From: Thermoleptolyngbya sp046719575
GTDB taxonomy: Bacteria > Cyanobacteriota > Cyanobacteriia > Elainellales > Elainellaceae
Length of the DNA stretch: 46,864 nt
Direction: 5' to 3'
Assembly (NCBI GenBank): GCA_046719575.1
Contig: JBDNCP010000015.1
Coordinates: forward strand, 1-46,864
The position numbers and the translations under genes were made by a program. The notes under the pieces are model-generated. The model saw nothing but the letters and a program-made list of their open reading frames with translations, made no database searches and was not told the origin of the DNA. Positions 39,998 to 46,864 of the stretch are shown here, in pieces (within the stretch, counting starts at the first letter, position 1; every line of letters starts with the position of its first letter).

Positions 39998-40025
39998 GCA
40001 AAATCAAACTCGCAAAATCAAACTC
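39998..40025. repeat. Exact 14 bp tandem pair
   Basis: GCAAAATCAAACTC is present twice, head to tail, just upstream of the ribosome binding site of the SH3-like gene. Confidence 0.9.
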
Positions 40026-40064
40026 ACAAAGTTACCTATACATAGGATAAGGAGTCTTCACCTT

Positions 40065-40559
40065 ATGGTGACCATTCAAGAAAAGCGCGAATTGGTTAAT
40101 CAAACCCGCGAAACCAACCGTGCCGTTCAGGTTTACGACTATGCCGATCTCAGCGGCGTGGGGATCAACCTGCCCCCTAGCCAGCGTGTAAAGCTGACAG
40201 GGATTGTTGGTGATGGACGGGCCCAAATCAAAGAGCCTGTGATTGGCTGGGTCAACGCGACTTTCCTCCGCGTTCCCACCGAGATCCGCAAGGGCGCACG
40301 CTATCGGGTTCGGATGACCAGCGCACCCAACGGGCTGCTGGCCTATTGGGAACCGGGCAAAGCCCAAAACGACGGCCCCGCAGGTGGCGCGACGGTATTC
40401 CTGACGGAGCCGCAGGATAGCTACGTGGAAGCGGGTCGCAAGTTTGTCCGCGTGTTCTACACTGGCAAGGCCAACAACGAGCGCATCGGCTATGTCTCTC
40501 AGGGGCCCATCGGCAGCAACCTGGGACAGCCCAACAGCAACTTTGAGGGGCCGCTATAG
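40065..40559 (+). CDS. Cyanobacterial SH3-like domain protein
   Basis: The 164-residue protein has no obvious export signal. Two beta-rich stretches look like tandem SH3-like modules: VYDYADLSGVGINLPPSQRV with VIGWVNATFLRV, and RVRMTSAPNGLLAYWEPG with RKFVRVFYTG and RIGYVSQGPIG. The N-terminus is a short helix (TIQEKRELVNQTRETN). The strong AAGGAG site fixes the start at 40065. Such domains usually bind peptides or cell wall; the actual target is unknown. A terminator follows at 40613. Confidence 0.65.
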   Translation: MVTIQEKRELVNQTRETNRAVQVYDYADLSGVGINLPPSQRVKLTGIVGDGRAQIKEPVIGWVNATFLRVPTEIRKGARYRVRMTSAPNGLLAYWEPGKAQNDGPAGGATVFLTEPQDSYVEAGRKFVRVFYTGKANNERIGYVSQGPIGSNLGQPNSNFEGPL

Positions 40560-40612
40560 GCGATCGCTCTGATTAATCAAAATCTGTCGATTTAACTCAT
40601 CCAGTTCGGTAG

Positions 40613-40656
40613 CGCCGTTGGGTCTTTCTCTCTCAGACTCCGACGGCGTTTTCTTT
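40613..40656 (+). terminator. Terminator of the SH3-like gene
   Basis: CGCCGT pairs with ACGGCG around a loop of about 24 bases and is followed by TTTTCTTT. Confidence 0.6.
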
Positions 40657-40690
40657 GCTTTCTGGCTAAAGCTTTTTGGATGAAACATTC

Positions 40691-40765
40691 AACCTCTTGC
40701 ATGAATGCTGTTTTGAGAGCGTGAATCGTGGCGCGGTACCGCGCCACCATTCACGCAAGAAGTCT
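40691..40765. mobile_element. MITE-like inverted-repeat element, copy 3
   Basis: The sequence begins AACCTCTTGCATGAATGCTG and ends CCATTCACGCAAGAAGTCT, in the same orientation as copy 2. The internal hairpin (GGTGGCGCGGTACCGCGCCACC, read from its complement) is almost perfect here. Confidence 0.75.
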
Positions 40766-40933
40766 ATTGAGGCTGGATGGAATAGGGCTGGATGGCATTT
40801 GGAGGCCTCTTGTCGCGATTAAACCTGAAATTTGATGAACCCGCGTCAATTTACGTGATGGATTCCTCACTTGTGAAAGATTCGGCGCTATAGTCAGGCG
40901 GAGGAGAATGGTATAGGGTTTAGATCAGGTAGC

Positions 40934-41659
40934 ATGGCACGCAAGCGAGTTAAGCCGCAGAGACGCTTTACTGCGTCGAGTCGGGCACGGGAGAAAAGCA
41001 ATATGGAAAATCACACTGACACGAAAACCACCTCAACACTAGAGCGGACAGAACTAGAGCAGACAGACGCATCCACGCCCGAACCGATGGCGGAAGAGAA
41101 GGATTCTCAGACTGTGAGTTCTGAATCTTCTGAGATGGAGCATGGGGCGATCGCCCCCGAATCTATCCCCAACATCACTCCCGATGCCGCTTCATCCCCC
41201 CAGTCTGATCTGCAAGCTGCATTGGAAACCTCTCAGGCCAATGAAGCCATCCTCCAGCGCAAGATTGAAGCCCTTGAGGCCGAGCTAGCTGCCCAGCAGA
41301 CTCAGATCGACCAACTGAAGTCCGAAGCCGCTGCCGTTGCCCAGTTCAAGACTGAGCTAGATGAAGCCAAGCGCGTCATCGTGCAGTTGACAGAGCTAAA
41401 CGCCAAACTTAGCGCAGAAGCCAAAGCCCCCGCTACTCCCCAACCCCTCGCCTCCGCTACTGCCCAACCCCTCGCCCAGCCCGCTGCAACGTCCACCCCG
41501 TCTGCCTCGGCTCCGTCCCCCCGAAAAGAGGTGCATCCGGGTCACGAACCCTCGCAAACCTCTCAGCTAGAGCTACGACGCACCTTGCAATCGCCGCCGC
41601 CGTTGCCCGGCCCCGTCGCCCCCTCGATTAGCAACGACGAAATTGGCTGGGTAGACTAG
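40934..41659 (+). CDS. Coiled-coil protein of unknown function
   Basis: This 241-residue soluble protein has a basic start (MARKRVKPQRRFTASSR), an acidic, Ser/Thr-rich stretch (25-90), a coiled coil (about 94-165, with heptads such as ILQRKIEALEAELAAQQTQI), then a Pro/Ala/Thr-rich tail with two PLA(S/Q)-type repeats. The end is SNDEIGWVD. No enzyme motif is seen. The tail's composition suggests a flexible linker to a short C-terminal binding motif. An ATG at 41004 is a possible internal start. Confidence 0.6.
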   Translation: MARKRVKPQRRFTASSRAREKSNMENHTDTKTTSTLERTELEQTDASTPEPMAEEKDSQTVSSESSEMEHGAIAPESIPNITPDAASSPQSDLQAALETSQANEAILQRKIEALEAELAAQQTQIDQLKSEAAAVAQFKTELDEAKRVIVQLTELNAKLSAEAKAPATPQPLASATAQPLAQPAATSTPSASAPSPRKEVHPGHEPSQTSQLELRRTLQSPPPLPGPVAPSISNDEIGWVD

Positions 41660-41674
41660 CCAAACCCTTTGCGC

Positions 41675-43201
41675 CTACTGCATTCGGTCGATGGTGCGGT
41701 ACTGAATCGCTTCGGCAACGTGAGCGGTTTGCAACCGGTCTTCACCCGTCAGATCGGCAATCGTGCGGGCAACCTTGAGGATGCGATCTGTAGCGCGGGC
41801 CGATAGCCCCAGCTTGCGAATCGCCCCTTCTAACAAGGCTTGCGTGGCATCGTCCAACTGACACCATTTCCGCAAATGGCGGCTCTGCATCTCGGCATTG
41901 CACCGCAGCCCTTCGCTCTGGAGCCGCGCCTGAGAACGACTCCGCGCCTGCTGCACGCGCTGGCGCACAGTCTGAGAATCTTCACCTTTGGGCTGCTGAA
42001 TCATTTCCTCTGGCTTTAGCCGATTTACTGCGACTTGCAGGTCGATCCGATCCATCAGCGGCCCCGATAGCTTTGCCCAATACTGCTCGCGCCCGCGTGG
42101 AGAGCAAGTGCAAGCCTGCACCGTATCGCCAAAATAGCCGCAGGGACAGGGATTTGTGCTGGCGACCAGGGTAAACTGGGCTGGAAAAGCGACCGACTGG
42201 CGCGTGCGCGAAATGGTGACGCAGCCATCTTCGAGCGGCTGCCGTAGAAATTCGAGGACATCCCGTTTGAACTCTGTGAGTTCGTCCAGGAATAAAACTC
42301 CTCGGTGTGCCAACGAGATTTCTCCGGGGCGAGGGAAACTGCCGCCGCCGACCAGTGACGGGCCCGAGGCGGAGTGGTGGGGACTGCGAAAGGGGCGATC
42401 GCACACTAGGCTACCCCGTTCCTTGAGCAGTCCGGCGACGGAGTGGATTTGCGTCACCTCCAGCGCTTCTTCAAAGCTGAGCGGCGGCAAAATGCCCGGA
42501 AGCCGCCGAGCCAGCATGGTTTTGCCGCTGCCCGGTGGGCCCACGAAGACCAAATTATGCCCCCCAGCGGCGGCAATTTCCAGGGCGCGGCGGGCCTGGG
42601 CCTGGCCTTTTACGTCTTTGAGGTCTAGCCCACTAAAGGGCGATCGCGCTAGTTCTTCTGTCGCATTTACCCGAAGCGGCTGATAGCGATCGGGATGGTT
42701 TAGAAAATCTGCCACTTCTGACAAATGCTGAAAGCCGTACACATCAATGCCCTGCACCAAGGCGGCCTCGCGGGCGTTGTCAGCAGGTACGAGGATGCCG
42801 CGCATTCCCAACTGCTTGGCCGTAGCGGCGATCGCCAGCACGCCCGCCACTGCCCGCAGCGACCCATCTAGCGACACCTCCCCTAGCAAGATAAACTGCT
42901 CCAAAAGCTGCACATTCACCTGCTCCGATGCCGCCAAAATGCCCATGCTAATCGGCAAATCAAAGCTGGGTCCCTCTTTGCGTAAATCCGCAGGGGTGAG
43001 ATTAACCACAACACGCCGCATCGGAAAGGCATAGCCCGCGTTCTTCAGCGCTGCCTTGACGCGCTCTTTGGACTCCTGCACGGCGGTATCGGGCAGCCCC
43101 ACCACCACAATCGCAGGCAGCCCCCCGGCGATATCGACCTCCACGCCTACCTTCATCGCATCGATGCCGATGAGCGAGGCGCTCCAAACTCTTGCTAGCA
43201 T
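41675..43201 (-). CDS. ComM/YifB-type Mg-chelatase-like AAA+ ATPase
   Basis: The 508-residue protein matches the ComM/YifB family, a helicase-like ATPase that promotes branch migration in natural transformation. It has the N-terminal ChlI-like domain (GLPAIVVVGLPDTAVQESKE, LTPADLRKEGPSFDLPI), Walker A GPPGSGKTML at 221-230, Walker B GVLFLDELTEF, and the CXCG-type cysteine cluster NPCPCGYFGD with CTCSPRG. The C-terminal block LSARATDRILKVARTIADL is typical. It lies 15 bases from the coiled-coil gene, with 3' ends converging. Confidence 0.92.
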   Translation of the reverse strand: MLARVWSASLIGIDAMKVGVEVDIAGGLPAIVVVGLPDTAVQESKERVKAALKNAGYAFPMRRVVVNLTPADLRKEGPSFDLPISMGILAASEQVNVQLLEQFILLGEVSLDGSLRAVAGVLAIAATAKQLGMRGILVPADNAREAALVQGIDVYGFQHLSEVADFLNHPDRYQPLRVNATEELARSPFSGLDLKDVKGQAQARRALEIAAAGGHNLVFVGPPGSGKTMLARRLPGILPPLSFEEALEVTQIHSVAGLLKERGSLVCDRPFRSPHHSASGPSLVGGGSFPRPGEISLAHRGVLFLDELTEFKRDVLEFLRQPLEDGCVTISRTRQSVAFPAQFTLVASTNPCPCGYFGDTVQACTCSPRGREQYWAKLSGPLMDRIDLQVAVNRLKPEEMIQQPKGEDSQTVRQRVQQARSRSQARLQSEGLRCNAEMQSRHLRKWCQLDDATQALLEGAIRKLGLSARATDRILKVARTIADLTGEDRLQTAHVAEAIQYRTIDRMQ

Positions 43202-43433
43202 GATCCACCCTGTTGTCTCCAGTCTTCAGAATTCCCGAAAGGGCAGAGCGGAGAACAGGGATTCGACGGGCGTTGCTCTGCGCGGCGTAAAACGGGTACA
43301 GAGGGTTGAGTCTTTTGGCGTTGGAAGCCCTGTAGACTCCCAGACCCGCAATCTCAAATCGCCAACCCAAAATCCAAAATCGACACAGGGATGGTTGTTT
43401 ATGATGGTTGAGATGCTGTTCGTTTGATTGCCC

Positions 43434-44957
43434 ATGAGCCGCCCCGTCCGATTTTCCAAGCGTTTCAAATCTGCTGCGTCATTCTCCTGGCTGCCGGGGT
43501 ATGGGCTGGGGCTGGTGGGCATTTTTGTCGTATCGCTGGCGCTGCGGCTGTGGGGGTTGGGACGATTCAACACGCTGGTCTTTGACGAGGTGTATTACGC
43601 CAAGTTTGCGGCGGCCTTTTTGCAGGGAAAGCAGGAATTTGGCGGGCATCCGCCCCTCAGCACGTATCTGATTGCGGGCGGCATCTGGCTGTCGGAGCGG
43701 CTGGGCTGGGGCGGGCCAGAAACCTACAACGGGCTGAGCGGGCTGTATGTGTCAACGATTAGCTATCGCTGGCTGAATGCGGTGACGGGGGCGGTGATTC
43801 CGCTGGTGTTGGGGGCGATCGCCCATCTGCTGACCGGGCGCAAAACCGTTGCACTGCTGACGGCGCTGCTGGCAACCTGCGAAGGCTTCTTATTGGTCGA
43901 GTCGCGCTATGCGTTGAACAATGTTTACCTCATCTTATTTGGACTGTTGGGCTGGTGGTTTTTGCTGCGATCGCTCCACACGCTGGGTTCTGCGAGCAAG
44001 CTGACCCCTGCTGTTTGGCTCAATTTGGCGATCGCGGGTGCAGGCTTTGGCGCGTCGGTGGGGATTAAGTGGAATGGAGTCGCGTTTCTAGCGGGCGCAT
44101 ACTTGCTGTGGATAGTGGCATGGGGAATGCAGCAATTGCAGCAGCGCGGATTGCCCAGCCTGTCCTTTGCCGCGCCGCTGTCGAACTTGACCCGGCTGAA
44201 TGCGGGCGTGTGGGCGCTGAGTATGGCGGGCATTCCCTTTTTCACCTACTGGCTGAGCTGGCTGCCCTACATTAAACTCGACCCCAGCACCAGTTTTGCA
44301 GGCTGGCAAAACCGCATTCTGGACTACCACAGCCGCGTGGGCGGCATGGAGGCTCACCCCTACTGTTCGCCGTGGTATACCTGGCCGCTGATGCTGCGTC
44401 CGGTTGCCTATTTTTACAAAACGGCGGCTCCAGGCGACCCTGTGCCCATTGTTGGGCCCGATGCGCCCACGGCGACTGGCGACGTGATTTACGATGTTCA
44501 TGCGATGGGCACGCCGACGCTGTGGTGGCTCTCGACGCTGGCAGTGGTGCTGCTGGCGGGTGCGGTGGGCTACTGGCTATGGCGCTGGGGGCGGGCGCTC
44601 TGGGCTGCGCGGTCGGGCAATGCTGAAGCGCTCTTGCTGCCGCCAGCAATGCAACAATACCTGAGCGCAGCGGCGTTTGTAGTGGGCAACTGGGCGGTGC
44701 AATGGCTGATGTGGATGCGGGTGACGCGCTGCACGTTTCTCTATCACTACATGAGCGCGGAACTGTTCACGGTGCTGGGACTGGCGCTGGTGCTGGATCG
44801 CTGGCTGCGGAGTGCCCAGTCCTGGTCGAGACTGCTGGCTTGGGGGGCGATCGCCCTCGTCGTCCTTGGCTTCATCTTCTGGATGCCGCTGTTTTTGGGG
44901 TTACCCATCTCGGCTGGCGACTTGCAACTGCGCCGCTGGCTGCCGTCGTGGGTTTGA
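43434..44957 (+). CDS. PMT-family (GT39) mannosyltransferase-like membrane protein
   Basis: The 507-residue polytopic protein resembles dolichyl-phosphate-mannose protein mannosyltransferases. FNTLVFDEVYYAKF carries the family's catalytic Asp-Glu pair in the first loop, and GGHPPLSTYLIAGG follows. About ten hydrophobic segments come after, including WWFLLRSLHTLG, GIKWNGVAFLAGAYLLW and PTLWWLSTLAVVLLAGAVGYWLW. WYTWPLMLRPVAYFY is in the lumenal region. It should transfer sugar from a polyprenyl-phosphate donor, but the acceptor is unknown. I preferred ATG 43434; a TTG two codons earlier is also in frame. Confidence 0.88.
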   Translation: MSRPVRFSKRFKSAASFSWLPGYGLGLVGIFVVSLALRLWGLGRFNTLVFDEVYYAKFAAAFLQGKQEFGGHPPLSTYLIAGGIWLSERLGWGGPETYNGLSGLYVSTISYRWLNAVTGAVIPLVLGAIAHLLTGRKTVALLTALLATCEGFLLVESRYALNNVYLILFGLLGWWFLLRSLHTLGSASKLTPAVWLNLAIAGAGFGASVGIKWNGVAFLAGAYLLWIVAWGMQQLQQRGLPSLSFAAPLSNLTRLNAGVWALSMAGIPFFTYWLSWLPYIKLDPSTSFAGWQNRILDYHSRVGGMEAHPYCSPWYTWPLMLRPVAYFYKTAAPGDPVPIVGPDAPTATGDVIYDVHAMGTPTLWWLSTLAVVLLAGAVGYWLWRWGRALWAARSGNAEALLLPPAMQQYLSAAAFVVGNWAVQWLMWMRVTRCTFLYHYMSAELFTVLGLALVLDRWLRSAQSWSRLLAWGAIALVVLGFIFWMPLFLGLPISAGDLQLRRWLPSWV

Positions 44958-44980
44958 AGTTGGGTGTTGGGGGGAGTGGG

Positions 44981-45050
44981 GGAAGAGAAAAGAATGAAGA
45001 ACGAAGAACGAAGAGAGAAGAACGAAGAGGTTTCGTTTTTCGTTTTTTCC
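44981..45050. repeat. Heptanucleotide array between convergent genes
   Basis: About seven purine units (GAAGAAC, GAAGAGA) are followed by TTTCGTTTTTCGTTTTTTCC. A CACCACCCCATCACCCC block is next to it, as in the 5913 and 11283 copies. It lies between the 3' ends of the mannosyltransferase and trmB genes. Confidence 0.85.
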
Positions 45051-45063
45051 GCCCACCACCCCA

Positions 45064-45714
45064 TCACCCCGTCCCCTCTTGCAACACCCTGATAAACAAT
45101 GCCCGAAACACAGGCTCCCTGCGAGACAGCGTGGACTCTTCGCGCTCGGTAGACACGGGCAGCGGGTTGCTGGGCAACCATTCTACGGACTGCCGCTGAA
45201 ATGCCGGATGCTCCTGAAAGCGATCGCACATCTCCGCTTCCACCGCCTCCACATCCGATTGCAAAAACACCACACCGCCGGGCGGCATATACTTTGCCAA
45301 CGTGTTCACCATGCTGGGTTGCACCACACGCCGCTTTTGGTGGCGCTTTTTGAACCAGGGGTCGGGAAACTGGATGCTGACCCGCTGGAGGATGTTGGGT
45401 GGGAGCGATCGCAGCAGCGGCTCCAGCGAATTGCTGGCGTTGCAAAAAATGTAGTGCAGGTTGCTCAGTGCTTCCTCACTGCGCCACTTCAGCGCCTGTT
45501 CCACCAGCGGCTCTCGAATCTCTAGCCCCAAAAAATTCCATTCCGGCTCGACCTGCGCCATCTTTAGCAAAAACACGCCCCGTCCGCAGCCGATGTCCAA
45601 ATGCAGCGGCCGGGCCGGATTTGCGAACACCTGCGCCCAATCTGGCGGTGAAACGGGCTGCTGATATTTTTGGCTAAGCGGGTTGACGTGCTGGCGGACG
45701 CGGACGACGGGCAT
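45064..45714 (-). CDS. trmB: tRNA (guanine-N7)-methyltransferase TrmB
   Basis: This 216-residue SAM-dependent enzyme methylates G46 of tRNAs. The SAM-binding motif LDIGCGRGVFLL is at about 39-50, with LGLEIREPLVEQA and the signature QFPDPWFKKRHQKRRVVQP further on. The C-terminus (REPVFRALFIRVLQE) is complete. The start ATG at 45714 gives MPVVRVRQHVNPLS, typical for cyanobacteria. It follows chlG by 80 bases in the same direction. Confidence 0.95.
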   Translation of the reverse strand: MPVVRVRQHVNPLSQKYQQPVSPPDWAQVFANPARPLHLDIGCGRGVFLLKMAQVEPEWNFLGLEIREPLVEQALKWRSEEALSNLHYIFCNASNSLEPLLRSLPPNILQRVSIQFPDPWFKKRHQKRRVVQPSMVNTLAKYMPPGGVVFLQSDVEAVEAEMCDRFQEHPAFQRQSVEWLPSNPLPVSTEREESTLSRREPVFRALFIRVLQEGTG

Positions 45715-45794
45715 GGGAGGGGATGCCGATTTGGGATTTTAGGTTTTGGGTTTTGGGGTTTGGATTTTGCAGGATGGGTTGCGTGGCTAACGGG

Positions 45795-46850
45795 CTATAC
45801 GCCTGCATGACCGATCGCCAGCGCAGCGACCAGCATTCCCAACACCAAAAACGGCTGGGCGCTGGCTTGATATTTCACGTCGTTGTTCAGCGGGTCGCGC
45901 AGGAAATACATATCCTGAAACACAATCTGCGGAATCACCAGCAAAATCAGCAGCACGGCGTAGAGATTTTGCCCGATGCCCATGAGATACGCCGCAATGC
46001 CGCCTTGAAACAAGTCGATCATCAGCACGCAAATCCACGCTGCTGTGCCAATGCCAAACATGACAGGGAGGGACTTTAGCCCAAGCTGGCGATCGCCCTC
46101 TACGCTCTTAAAGTCGTTCACCACGGCGATGCCCAGCCCTGCAAGGCTGTAAAACAGCGTCAACACCATCACTGTCGGAGACAGTTCGCCAAATAGCGCC
46201 TGGCCTGCCCACCACGGCAGGGCGATGTAGCTTGCGCCAAGGGCATAGTTGCCCAGCCAGCCGTTTTTCTTGAGCTTCAGCGGTGGCGCAGAATAGATGT
46301 AGCTCAGGAAAGAGCCGAACAGGGCGATCGCCGTAATTTGCGGAAACTCGTGCCCGGCCCACTGGTCTAGCGCGTAGGCGATCGCCAACCCTGCAAACAG
46401 CAAAATCAAAATCTGTGCCTTTACCTGCGGCACCGAAATCGCGCCAGAGGGAATCGGGCGATAGGGTTCATTAATCGCGTCGATGTCACGATCGTAGTAG
46501 TCATTAAGGGTCTGCGTATAGCCAGCCAGCAGCGGTCCCGACAGCAGCATACAAGCCGCCGAAATCAGCACATTTTCCAGCGTCCAGGTGTAGTTGCCCG
46601 AGGCGGCCGCGCCGCACACCACGCCCCAGATCAGCGGAATCCAGGTGATTGGCTTCATAAGCTGGAGGCGAATCTTCCAGATATTCGTCTCGCCAGACTT
46701 TGCGCCCTTCATGCCCAAAAGCTGACGCGCCGCCGAACCCGCCTCGCCTGCCGCCTCCGCAACACCATTGAGTCCGGCTTCAGCAGACTCGACCGGAGAA
46801 GCCGTTGCATTAGATTCAGGAATCGAAGAAGGAGGAGTGGACTCGGACAT
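45795..46850 (-). CDS. chlG: Chlorophyll synthase ChlG
   Basis: The 351-residue UbiA-family membrane enzyme attaches the phytyl or geranylgeranyl chain to chlorophyllide in the last step of chlorophyll a synthesis. The two Mg/diphosphate motifs are NDYYDRDIDAINEPYRPIPSG and NDFKSVEGDRQLGLKSLP. Up to nine hydrophobic segments follow the pattern of prenyltransferases. The first 45 residues (Ser/Ala/Glu-rich, before LLGMKGAKSGETN) are non-conserved in character. The ATG at 46850 is near the window end, so upstream signals are not visible. Confidence 0.96.
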   Translation of the reverse strand: MSESTPPSSIPESNATASPVESAEAGLNGVAEAAGEAGSAARQLLGMKGAKSGETNIWKIRLQLMKPITWIPLIWGVVCGAAASGNYTWTLENVLISAACMLLSGPLLAGYTQTLNDYYDRDIDAINEPYRPIPSGAISVPQVKAQILILLFAGLAIAYALDQWAGHEFPQITAIALFGSFLSYIYSAPPLKLKKNGWLGNYALGASYIALPWWAGQALFGELSPTVMVLTLFYSLAGLGIAVVNDFKSVEGDRQLGLKSLPVMFGIGTAAWICVLMIDLFQGGIAAYLMGIGQNLYAVLLILLVIPQIVFQDMYFLRDPLNNDVKYQASAQPFLVLGMLVAALAIGHAGV

Positions 46851-46864
46851 AAGGGTTTAAGGGA

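Larger units (their letters stand above)
39696..40064. other. Intergenic region between dps and the SH3-like gene
   Basis: This 369-base stretch holds the dps terminator, a small hairpin (CTTATGC with GCATAAG, 39950-39972), an exact 14 bp tandem pair (39998-40025), and a strong ribosome binding site (ATAAGGAG, about 40047) before the next ATG. Confidence 0.5.
40560..40933. other. Intergenic region with terminator and MITE-like copy
   Basis: The 374-base gap contains the terminator of the SH3-like gene, the third copy of the inverted-repeat element (40691-40765) and the upstream region of the coiled-coil gene. Nothing else is recognised. Confidence 0.5.

Overview
This 46.9 kb window comes from a cyanobacterial chromosome. 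The evidence is direct. It encodes chlorophyll synthase (chlG), the allophycocyanin alpha-B subunit (apcD), plant-type ferredoxin (petF), the CemA-like proton extrusion protein PxcA, a bacterial metallothionein and a CbiG-CobJ cobalamin fusion, and the palindrome GCGATCGC (the cyanobacterial HIP1 motif) recurs throughout coding and non-coding DNA. The GC-rich coding style, the second GyrA/ParC-type subunit and the short tandem repeats suggest a filamentous Leptolyngbya-like lineage; that placement is inference only.

Layout. 1-7 kb: a partial PAS sensor gene, a ParC/GyrA-type topoisomerase subunit, a single-domain response regulator, a secreted GHL10 glycosidase and a TPR protein. 7-13 kb: a divergent ClpC, two small conserved proteins and pxcA. 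13-18 kb: murE, a histidine-kinase-like protein lacking its phosphoacceptor histidine, a secreted beta protein and a PPOX flavoprotein. 18-25 kb: an exported FAD oxidoreductase, a peptidoglycan-binding/SPOR-like protein, a candidate small RNA under a CRP-like site, a HAS-barrel protein, apcD and ackA. 25-30 kb: intronless tRNA-Leu(UAA), cbiG-cobJ, metallothionein with an SmtB-type operator, a type IV pilin-like protein, infC and comF. 30-35 kb: a minimal class III cyclase-like protein, a decayed PIN toxin, a DUF2256 protein, an isoaspartyl peptidase overlapping the start region of ispD, and a decayed Ser/Thr kinase. 34.6-47 kb: anbu and hrcA in tandem, puuE, petF, dps, an SH3-like protein, a coiled-coil protein, a ComM/YifB ATPase, a PMT-family mannosyltransferase, trmB and chlG.

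Most genes are single transcription units of core metabolism, cell envelope, photosynthesis and stress response. The few likely co-transcribed pairs are hrcA-anbu (19 bp apart) and the isoaspartyl peptidase-ispD (13 bp apart). Two threads link separate genes. One is cAMP: a cyclase-like protein and a perfect CRP-type palindrome. The other is protein quality control: ClpC, HrcA and Anbu.

The intergenic DNA is unusually structured. It holds five heptanucleotide (CGAAGAA-type) arrays, several of which can fold as purine/pyrimidine hairpins and three of which sit between convergent genes. It also holds at least five arrays with a 14 bp period, three copies of a roughly 79 bp inverted-repeat element, and one 91 bp MITE-like element flanked by a 6 bp direct repeat. 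No CRISPR array, rRNA, intact insertion sequence or prophage was seen.
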